DNA of 64,000 nt, from NCBI RefSeq assembly GCF_004027225.2, contig NC_044278.2:3782001-3846000 (forward strand), given 5' to 3'. Position 1 is the first letter of the stretch. The number at the start of each line of letters is the position of its first letter. The translations under genes were made by a program, and so were the position numbers. The notes below the pieces were generated by a model. It was not told the origin of the DNA. It was given only the letters and a program-made list of their open reading frames with translations, and did no database searches. Below are positions 55,534-64,000 of the stretch, in pieces. The stretch comes from Strigops habroptila. Taxonomy: Eukaryota; Chordata; Aves; Psittaciformes; Psittacidae.

Positions 55534-58500
55534 GGTGTTACAATTCCTGTGGACCCCAGAAAGATCTTTAATCATCCAGACTGTATAAGCAGCAAACACT
55601 TAAGGCAAAAGCAAAGCTATTAATTTTATCCTTCAAAGTCACAGTTTTTCCCCCTGAAAAGTATATCTTAAGATAAGCTGCTGCTCTCCATCCCGATTCT
55701 TGGTCTATCTGCACCTCTGCTGCAGCTGGTAACCTAAGTACCGAAATGTTGCTCCTTATTCACAAATGTGTGCAAAAATGGGCATCAGCCCTGTACAGGA
55801 TGCCTTCCTGTAAGCCCTGCTGAGGTGCCAAAATCCCTTGGGGCAGTTAGAGCCTGCTGAGCCAGGCTCATGAAGAGCCCTGGCATCCTTTTGGCCAGAC
55901 CGCAGTGTTGCTGAGAGCCTCCCAGGGGAGCAGCAGCAGCAGAGGGGGATCCCCTGGGGACCGCAGTTCCCCTCCTGCCTTTGTTAGCGCCAGGCTTCCT
56001 GGGAAGCAGCAGCGCTGGAAGGAGAGCTGCTCCTCCATGGCTCCTGCTGGTGCTGGAGGTTCGGAGCACTTGGCATTGCTGCGGGTTGGGCCCTCTGCTG
56101 TGCTATGCTGGCTTTCTGAATTGTGAATTTCTGCATTCTTCATACTCGGGCTATTTGCAGCCCAGTCAAGCATGTTCTTCTCATTGCTATGGACACACTG
56201 TGCTTTTGTTCTTTGCGTTTTGGATCTTCCTAATTGTGACATTTTGTGGAAAAGTGTTTGAGGGGGGATTGTGTAGTCTGGCATCTTCTTACCTGTTTGC
56301 TTTAACAGTCTGAAGTGTTATCAGCTCTGAGTTTGCTTGAGTGTTGCCTTGTTCACATATTCTGAAAGAGGAAACAACTTACTCGACTTGTGCTCTACAT
56401 CAGGCAGTACTTTTAAGTCTCTCTCTCAGTTTCTCCCTCATTTGTCTCTTACCCTGCTCGGCTGTCCCACTGTGCAGTTTGGGGAGAGGGACTTAAAGGC
56501 CTGACCTTGTCTCGATTCACTACTTTGTTAGTTTTGGCATTCTATGTATTTTTAAATATAGCTTTTCCTTTTATAGGATTAAGTATTTCTGTTTAAGAGC
56601 TTGTTGAAACATACGTTTCCCTGTTCTTCTATCTTAGGCTTGGCAGCTGACCAGCACAAGGCTGTAGATCAGAACTGACTTCTGGCTCCTTCAGGCACCA
56701 GTTAGAGGGGGCAATGCTGGAATGGTTTGAGGTGCTGACCAAGGAGATGACTGGGGATGGTGTTTCTGTTCAATGTTGGTTCCAGCTGTTGCTGGAGAAT
56801 TCAGGTTTTAGAGGCTGACTGGATCCAGACTCTGGAGAAGAGAGGGACAAGCGCAGAATGAAAAGCTTTTGCATTATCCTACTCCCCGACCCTTGTCTTT
56901 ATAATGCTGCCATTTAAAGACTGAATGCCTGTCCAAGGACTGAATTTAATATATAATGTTGATTTAGGTCATAACTATAAAACTGTCCGTCCATCCATCC
57001 GATACAAAGCCATAAATACAAAATCTGTCTGAAATGACAAGCCAGCCTCTCTGCTCACTGGCTAAAGCAAATGTGTTCCTACTGTGGTGTGATAACCTGG
57101 CCAGCCTTAGCAGTGTATTCCACAGTGCAAAAATCCATCCATCAACTATTCCCCTCTTGCTATACCTATAAGACAGAACCAGGGAGGCATTAAGAAATGA
57201 GCGGCAAAAGGAGTTTATCTGCTTTGATACATGTATTCTCTAGGCTGGGAGACAGAGAGCTGGGGTGGTTGTATTCCTGTGGTCTCAAAAGATCACCAAA
57301 ACACCACCTGTGAACCTGCTTGGGTCTTAAATGGCATAGAGGAGATCCTTATCCTCATTTTTCGGTTGTACTTTGCTCTCCAGGAGAGACTGTAGCTTGG
57401 AGTTTTTAAAGTTTGGGCTATTGCTTGTTATAAACCAAGAACAGTTTATTAAGCAAGACCTGGGTTAGTTCTTGAGTCGCTCTATGAAACAGTAGTATCA
57501 TTCAATAGATAAGTTTTCCAAGGAGAGTGATCCTGACTTACTCATTGCTTATCTCTCCCAGCAAATGTCACCCTAAGGGGCAGGCGTGCTCAGGGCTGGG
57601 CACATGCCAGTTAAAAACCCCAGGCCTGCAGGGCTAATCCTGCCTCCTTGCTGCATTGTGTGGCTGTGGGTGCTCAGGTGGCATCCTCTTTTCTGGTCTG
57701 AAAATCCACAAACCAAGGCTCCTTTAATCTTAAAGGGTTTCTGCAGTTTCTAACACAGTTGAAGGTGTCCTCACTGAATTCCAGTTTCATTCCTTATGCC
57801 CCCTCTCAGGGTCCTTGTTGGGACCCAGTACTTTACTGGTCTCCAGCTTCCCATCCTGCAGAGTCCCATGGGGTGGGAGACTGCGTGGAGAAAGGAAGGA
57901 AGGGCACTTCCTTTGGGTGGACAGGGGGAACCAGGGTCAGAAGGAGGGAGCCTGTGAAAGTTAGAAAGTGGGAGCAGGGGATTAAGTTCAGAGGAGGGGC
58001 ATCAGCTGGGGGAAGAAAGGATTTTCTTTGTGCTGGGCAACTACATCTTAAGAGAGCTGAGTACCCACAGGAGCTCTCTTCAGAGATGGGTAGCAGTGGA
58101 TTCTCAATGTCTCTTTAAGACCTTTCCTCTTAAAAAGTATTTGGGGCTCAGTGGCTGCATGGACAAACAGTTGGATGCTCAGGGGACAAGTTTTGCTACC
58201 CTTTCACTGCTGAGTTGGCTTCACGTTGCAGGTGGCCAATCTGGGTGCAGAGGGAATGCAAGGAGGGAGCATTTCCACTGCAAAAGGATGGAAGCTCTGC
58301 AATCTGGCCAGCTCTTCCCAGTCTTCCTTGGTAATGCAGAGGCAGGCAGGAGAGCTGGAGGGGGTTTCTGTTAGCCAGTCGATCAATCATTTCCCCATGT
58401 TTGTTATTTATCACCCTGGCTGAGCCCTCCCCTCATCCCTGCCACTCCGGCAATGGGAATTTCTGTGATCTCTGAGCAGCAGAGGCTGGGGGGCAGCCTG

Positions 58501-58571
58501 GCCGATGCTAGCAGCTCATTCTCAGCCACGTGAGAGGAGGAACTTCAACAAGGAGAGATAAAGTTAGAACT

Positions 58572-58577
58572 TTATTA
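58572..58577 (-). terminator. GJA5: Distal GJA5 poly(A) signal candidate (AATAAA)
   Basis: A minus-strand AATAAA about 1.7 kb after the GJA5 stop. It would give a long 3' UTR of the size common in connexin mRNAs. Confidence 0.35.
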
Positions 58578-60267
58578 GGAGAAACTTACTTAGGCATGGT
58601 TTACTAAAGTCTCATGTTAAGGAGAGCACGCAGGTCTTTCCAGGATTAAAAAATACACATATATAAAACACCTTACAAACAAAAGAAATGGTTTCCCCCC
58701 TCTGTGTGTGAATGTGTGTGTATATGTACAGGGATCTGTACCAAAACTAACTATGTATCAGGAGCAAGGATTCACAATCCCTTTCAGTGGCCCTAAGAGA
58801 GGGAATGGCTCAGTCCCTGGTCCTGGTCCCTGGCCATTCACTCACACAGTCCAGTGTTGGGAAGCTGTGTCCCATGTCTGAAAGCGCAGTGCAGGGAGCA
58901 GCTTAACTCGGTTTAGCAAATCTCTTTAAAAGAGGGATGTCAGCTCTGCACTGGGGTATCTGGAGTGAGAGCTATCTACAGATCTCACCTACTAGACCCA
59001 CTGTGCAGTGTTGGGCCCCAGTGACTGCTCTGAGTGGTTACAGAGGTGGGAAAAGCTGGTCCATGGGTGGTTTCTTACATGACATGCACTATGGGATGAA
59101 GTGGAGATGAAAGTGACTTGATGGCAGAACAGGGGCTTGATACGAGGACAAATGTCTTGGCTTGCAGGCTTGAGAGAGCAGCCAAGAGCTGAGCGATGTG
59201 CAGGATGTGAAGAGGACTCTTGCTCCTGGCAAAAGATGCTGAAGTGTATTGGTAGGTTAGTGAGGAGAAGACACAGGCCGTACCTCTTCTGCAGATAAAC
59301 AGAGGATGTTTTTCTCTCAAGTTGGCAGCTGGCAGCAGCCTTTCAGCAGCATTCAAGTTGCTTGAAAGATGAGTTTAAAAAGGGAAAACCCCTCTTTGTT
59401 TCCACATGATAATTGCTCTTTTTTACTAGTGAGATATCTGTTCTCACAGGAGACTTTCTATTTCTGTTAGTGGATGTCTTGCTTAGAATCGATGGCATAA
59501 GTGTCTTGGGAAAATTCCCTAGTCTTCATCAACCGGTCATCTAAGTGATATCCCCGGGGCCAGCCTGCTGTGCTGACTTAGGAATGAGGAAGGGATTCCA
59601 ACGTTAGACACGAGGCAGCTGTGCGTGGGGCCACGGACATCCTCATTTATGGGGAAGAGTTATATACACAATGTCAAAAAATTCAAGTAGGCTTTATTGT
59701 ATAGGTAAACTGGTATAAAATATCTGGGCTCAGGAGGAGAAAAGGAGGGTTAGAAAGGCTGAGAACAAAGCAGATGAGAAAGTCTTTCAGAAAGCCTACC
59801 AGTGTGTTTCTGCTCCCTGCAGCTGAGAAAAGCTTCAGCTCAGTATAACTGCCAAGCTGATGTAGCAAATGTTGAATAGACACCAAAGATGTAAGGGGGT
59901 TGAGGTTCAGTCTGTTGAATATGGTGTCGCAACAGATACTTGCTGGTCAGCCTCAGGAGTCTGCTGGCCTGTGCTCTACCAGGCTGAGGATGGTGAGTCT
60001 CGGATCCCTGTGGGTCCCATGGTGAAAATATGGCTGAGAGCTTCACATCTTGAGATTGGTGCCTCTCTTTGGTGTGTGTCTCTCAGTGGCTGTCCCTGCC
60101 TTAAGCTGTGACAGGCGCTGTCTGCGATATGACAATGATGTTCGCTGGAAAGGAGCAAGAGGGTGTTAAAACAGAGCGAGGTTAGTGGCAAGAATCTGGA
60201 GTGCACTTTGCAGAAGGTCTACTAAGTGCTGAGACTGCTCCTTCTTCTCCTCCCTCCTGGAGCCAGG
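58578..60267 (-). other. GJA5: GJA5 3' UTR region (inferred)
   Basis: Noncoding sequence after the GJA5 stop. The part up to 59,693 is more certain than the rest because the first poly(A) signal lies there. A short TG-rich run lies at 58,702–58,728. No other gene seen. Confidence 0.5.
59693..59698 (-). terminator. GJA5: Proximal GJA5 poly(A) signal (AATAAA)
   Basis: The minus strand reads ACAATAAAGCC about 570 nt after the stop, the first canonical hexamer downstream of the coding exon. Confidence 0.55.
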
Positions 60268-61377
60268 TCACACAGATAAGTCATCCGACCTCGCCTTGCT
60301 GCTGGCACGGCTGGTCTTGCTGAACCGGCGTTTGTCATTGAAGTAGTTCTCGGGGAAGGCGGGTGCTGCACACTCGTTGGCCACCTCTGGACTCTCCGCG
60401 TAGCTGGACTTCATGAAGGGCCCTTCACCAGCAGCATCGTCTTGGCCATGGACCCTCTCGGTGGCAAAGTTGGCGGTGTTCTGCTGGGATGCCATCTTGT
60501 TGCTGAAGGGGCTGATGAACTTCCCGTTGGGACTCGACAAGCATTGGTTAAAATCTGGTGGAGGAGTGTACATCTGGGCCCTCTCTGCTTGCGGGGCAGA
60601 CTCCAACCTGCCATGGGCTGTGCTGGGGCTGGGCTTGTAGGATCGGGAGCATCTCTCTTTGGCTTTCTTCCAGCCCAAGTGGTACAGCTCGGCCAGACTG
60701 AGGAATAGGGAGAGCACTGCCACAGCCAGCATGAAGACAATGAACACGTTCTTCTCTGTGGGACGGGAAACGTAGCAGTTGACGGGGTGGGGGCAAGGTG
60801 CCCGCTGGCAGATATACAGGGTCTCCAGGAAGATGCCGTACAAGATGTACTGTCCCACAATGAAGGCCACTTCCATGGCCGTGCGAATCAAAATGCTGTA
60901 GACATAGGTGTTCAACAGACTGCCCCTGAGTATGATTTTGCCTCCTGATTCATCCCAGCAAGATAGCTCAGCTTTCTCCACCGCAGCGCACTTCTGCTGG
61001 TAGTATGCGTCACCGTTGTTCTTCATCTCACGGGCCTCTAGCTCTGCCTCCTTCATCTTCCTCTTCTCCTCCATGCGCACTGTGTGCATCGCATGGCCCA
61101 TGTACACCAGAGATGGGGTGGAGACAAAGATGATCTGGAGGACCCAAAACCGCACGTGAGAGATGGGGAAAGCCTTGTCGTAGCAGACGTTCTCGCAGCC
61201 AGGCTGCTGGGTGTCGCACATGAAGTCAGACTGCTCGTCCCCCCAGGAGGACTCCGCTGCTGTGCCCAGCACCAGCATCCGGAAGATGAAAAGCACAGTC
61301 AACCAGACTTTCCCCACCACTGTGGAGTGTTTGTGAACCTCCTCGAGGAACTCTCCCAAGAAACTCCAGTCCCCCAT
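60268..61377 (-). CDS. GJA5: GJA5, gap junction alpha-5 (avian connexin-42)
   Basis: A four-pass membrane connexin. Six copies form a hemichannel, and two hemichannels dock to join cells of arterial endothelium, atrium and the cardiac conduction system. The 369-codon frame is uninterrupted in one exon, as in most connexins. It starts [20 protein letters not shown]. Transmembrane segments lie at about 23–45, 77–97, 155–181 and 208–231. The first extracellular loop has C54-x6-C61-x3-C65 and the second has C190-x4-C195-x5-C201, the docking-loop cysteine spacings of alpha connexins. The cytoplasmic tail (232–369) is Ser-rich and ends SDDLSV, a PDZ-type terminus shared with connexin-40. The ATG is fixed by the connexin N-terminus and by a splice acceptor 53 nt upstream. 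GJA8 and GJA3 have different tails. Confidence 0.97.
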   Translation of the reverse strand: MGDWSFLGEFLEEVHKHSTVVGKVWLTVLFIFRMLVLGTAAESSWGDEQSDFMCDTQQPGCENVCYDKAFPISHVRFWVLQIIFVSTPSLVYMGHAMHTVRMEEKRKMKEAELEAREMKNNGDAYYQQKCAAVEKAELSCWDESGGKIILRGSLLNTYVYSILIRTAMEVAFIVGQYILYGIFLETLYICQRAPCPHPVNCYVSRPTEKNVFIVFMLAVAVLSLFLSLAELYHLGWKKAKERCSRSYKPSPSTAHGRLESAPQAERAQMYTPPPDFNQCLSSPNGKFISPFSNKMASQQNTANFATERVHGQDDAAGEGPFMKSSYAESPEVANECAAPAFPENYFNDKRRFSKTSRASSKARSDDLSV

Positions 61378-61430
61378 TTCTGCTCACCAGGAGGGGTGAG
61401 AGCTCTTGAAGGGGGAATTGGACACAGCCT
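61378..61430 (-). other. GJA5: GJA5 5' UTR part of the coding exon
   Basis: On the minus strand a strong acceptor (TTCTGTTTTCTCCCACAG) ends just before 61,430, followed by 53 nt of leader to the ATG. This matches the usual connexin structure of a noncoding first exon spliced to a single coding exon. Confidence 0.75.
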
Positions 61431-61968
61431 CTGTGGGAGAAAACAGAAGATAGTGGTTCTAAGGAGGGTTAGGAAATGCTCGACTGGGAATGCATGGGTG
61501 GAAATTATTCGTTTTTCAATAAGGAAAATAGAAATAGGAGGCAAATATTTTCAAAGGAAATATTTTCATTTGACATGAAATGAGTGAGGTCTGGTTTGCT
61601 GAAAACTTTGTTTCACGTCCACTGAAAACAATGTGTTGGGGTTTCTTTTATTATTATTTGAATTCAGCTACTGAAACAAAGAGTGATCTTTTTTTGCATA
61701 ACCCAGCTACAACCTGTTAAATGGGCTGCCAAAACTTTGAGGGTGAGCCACATCTATTCTTGGTTCAGAAAGCTCTTTCACTGTGGTCTGCCTATTGCAT
61801 CCTCTGTGGACTGTGTAATTAAATCATATGTCTGCAAACTGCGCTCTGGGGATTCCTTAACGGGCTGATCCCCTGGGAGAGAAGACTGGAGTCTGCGGGT
61901 TGGTCTGAGCAGTGCCTTGGCACTTTCATATGCTGCCTTTGTGTGGTACCTGCACTGACACCTGGAAC

Positions 61969-62021
61969 ATAGAATCATAGGATAGTTAGCTTGGAAAGTT
62001 CCTTAAGATCATCTAGTTCCC
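61969..62021 (-). mobile_element. Short CR1 3'-end fragment, reverse orientation
   Basis: ATAGAATCATAGGATAGTTA then TTGGAAAGTTCCTTAAGATC and ATCTAGTTCC: a diverged reverse-complement CR1 tail of about 50 bp. Confidence 0.75.
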
Positions 62022-62639
62022 ATGAAGTGCGTGCAGCTCTGGGCTTCATTTCTGAGCTCAATGCCACCACCGAAAGAAATGCAGAGAAAACCTTTCTGTT
62101 GCCCACCCTTGCCGTAGCTTTTGCTTTGATTTTGCAGTGTCACCAGTTGCAAGTGTTTCATTTACACATGCCAAATGTTTTGGGGAGTGTAAAGACTTTG
62201 GTGAGCTGTGCCAGTCCTGTAAACCTAACCTGCTGCCACCCTGTCACACCTCTCTGAGGAGGAACTGCTGCACAATCTAAGTGGCGGATCTTGCTCCCTC
62301 CTCTTTTCTTAAGCTCTGAGATGAAATTCACAGTTCAAGTGACACAGGCAAAGAAAAAAGCCTCCTTTGAAGTCCCTCCCAAGGACCATTAGCTCCTGGG
62401 AAGTGCTGTTTGGTAGGTGGTCTGATAAGAGGAAAGGTTTGGTGGGCTGGTAGTAAGATTGCAAAGTGAAGATGTAGGAGAGCCCATTTTAATCTTGTTT
62501 CTGTCTCTGATGGACTGTTTCTGGCGAAGTCGCTTAACCTCATGGATAAAAAGAGAATGATGAGTTTAATCCTTTTTTTGTGGAGCTCTGTGGGAGTGCT
62601 TGAGCAATCATTTGATCCAGTTATACTGGCCATACTTAC

Positions 62640-62690
62640 CTTCCCAGGGCACAGCAAAGCTCTCCCTTGTGCATGAGTTAAGGGCAAGGT
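62640..62690 (-). other. GJA5: Candidate GJA5 noncoding first exon
   Basis: On the minus strand GGGAAG|GTAAGT at 62,640/62,639 is a near-perfect splice donor. It is preceded by about 50 nt and, further up, an A/T-rich stretch (ACTTTATAGC). Splicing to the acceptor at 61,430 would give a 1.2-kb intron. The start is guessed; the true leader exon could be elsewhere. Confidence 0.25.
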
Positions 62691-64000
62691 GCTATAAAGT
62701 ATGCAGTATTACCTTGCAGATAATATTCTCCCACAGTCACTCTTTTTGAAAATATAATTTTCATAAGTAAATGAAAAACTTAATAATCATCATAATGAAA
62801 TAGTAAAAGCACTGGACTATGTAAATCCCAAAGCTGTAGGGATCAAGTTGTTAACTCGCCTTCTTTATTGTCCCTTGTCTTGTCTTTAAGAGCCAATTAT
62901 TTTTACTGGGCAAAGAGTGTCTGTAGAGAGTAGACACTGTTAAAAGCTAAAAATTTACTGCAGCAATATTGTGTAGATTTTGCTGTGAGCAAAAGCTGGA
63001 CAACAGAGAGATATCCTTGTTGGGGGAACAATATCCCCTCCTCTGCTCATGTAAGTGATATAATTTAATGTAGCAGCGCACACGATGGTTTATGCCATCT
63101 ATTGTTTCTATGTGGTGTCCATCTGCAAGGGTGGACGGCAAAAGATCAGAAGTTGAATCCTTCAACTCCTGGTGCTGCTGAGGTGAGGAAAGGTGAGGAT
63201 TGCTCAGGTGAGGAGACGGAGAGGTGACCACTTGCTGCCCTACTGCTTGTCAGAAGCCGTGTGAGGAGGGAGAAGGGGCGTACGAGGGTGCAAAGGATGT
63301 GCTTTGGCTCTCTCCTGCTTTGGCAGGCATACTGCAGTTGTGCTGATGTACATCCTGGTGGCTGCTTGGTATATGCAAAAGCTCTCATCTGCTGCTAGCC
63401 CAGAACTGGAGGAGCAGTAACACAGAAAATGAGCTAGTCTTTTCTGACTCCTCTTGTCTGCACTGGCAAATGTGTGGGTCTGTCTTATCTTCCGAAATGG
63501 CTTTAGTGCAGTTATTGCATTCTGGAGAAATTAGCATATGGTTTCACCCTGTGAGCACCAGGGGATTCGATGCAAGCAGATAAATTAGCGATGGGGAAAT
63601 ATTTACAGACTGTTGCACTGAAATAAGTTTTTTTGGGTTTTTTGCCCCAGACCCAGGGTGCAGACAAGGCACCATCTACCTGTGGCTCAGTGTACAGATG
63701 CGTCCAACGTCGATATGCTGTAGCACAACTGTACATGTGGAATATTCCTTCCAAGGCAGCATGACCAGTGGTGAGTGTCCTCATTTTCCCAGGTGAGTTT
63801 ATGTTGTTTGCAGGTGCCCCTGTTGCTCCTGCTGTTGTTAGCTGATGGCTGCCTTTTCACTCTGCTTGTTAGGGTAAAAATGAACACAGTTCTCCCTGGC
63901 TGTGCCCAGGCTGAGCCTTCCTTCCTGCCATGGGCATGTGCAGTCACAAACTGAGCACCTCTTTCCATCAGTTCTACCATGGTCAGGTAGTCTGGGGCTT

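Larger units (their letters stand above)
45061..58571. other. ACP6–GJA5 intergenic region
   Basis: About 13.5 kb without a recognisable gene. It holds two CR1 fragments (49,983–50,112 reverse; 52,301–52,670 forward), a TG repeat, an AT-rich tract and a TATC-type microsatellite. The longest open frame (53,533–54,078, minus) has no domain I recognise. Sequence around 49,480–49,860 is unique, high-complexity and close to no repeat. Regulatory elements for GJA5 could lie here, but none can be named from sequence alone. Confidence 0.6.
61431..64000 (-). other. GJA5: GJA5 intron / upstream region
   Basis: Noncoding sequence above the GJA5 coding exon. It contains a short CR1 fragment (61,969–62,021) and one candidate noncoding exon near 62,640. 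It has no CpG island. The promoter may be here or beyond the window edge. Confidence 0.55.

Overview
This window comes from a bird genome, probably galliform-like. It contains several chicken-repeat-1 (CR1) LINE fragments, compact spliced genes and CpG-island promoters. It carries the syntenic trio BCL9 – ACP6 – GJA5, the same neighbourhood as human 1q21.1. The GJA5 protein has the 369-residue length and sequence pattern of avian connexin-42 (orthologue of mammalian connexin-40). I cannot fix the species from sequence alone.

Layout. (1) 1–31,275, plus strand: BCL9. A CpG island and likely noncoding first exon lie at the left edge. They are followed by a long first intron region, opened by a G-rich ~46-bp minisatellite (about 440–1,557). 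The ATG is at 19,323. Seven coding exons (19,323–19,375; 20,954–21,270; 22,150–22,339; 22,828–22,927; 23,339–25,568; 27,379–27,639; 28,988–30,105) join to a 1,422-residue protein with intact phases. A 3' UTR of about 1.17 kb ends near 31,275. (2) 31,276–37,075: spacer between two convergent genes. (3) 37,075–44,700, minus strand: ACP6, ten coding exons giving 412 residues, reading out of a CpG island at about 44.1–45.06 kb. (4) 45.06–58.57 kb: a gene desert with two CR1 copies and several simple repeats. (5) 58.57–61.43 kb, minus strand: GJA5, whose 369-codon reading frame lies in one exon with a short spliced 5' leader. The rest, to 64,000, is GJA5 upstream or intron sequence.

The genes are not an operon and have separate jobs. 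BCL9 bridges beta-catenin to Pygopus in nuclear Wnt signalling. ACP6 is a mitochondrial lysophosphatidic-acid phosphatase of the histidine acid phosphatase family. GJA5 forms gap-junction channels in arterial endothelium and the cardiac conduction system.

I see no bacterial-type system, CRISPR, virus or toxin locus. The least ordinary items are a CpG-rich island inside a BCL9 intron with a phase-compatible candidate first exon, the minisatellite with its exact 300-bp-offset internal duplication, and a poly(A)/poly(T) inverted pair in the BCL9 3' UTR. Splice junctions were read by eye from GT/AG signals, phase and remembered family sequence; no alignment was run.
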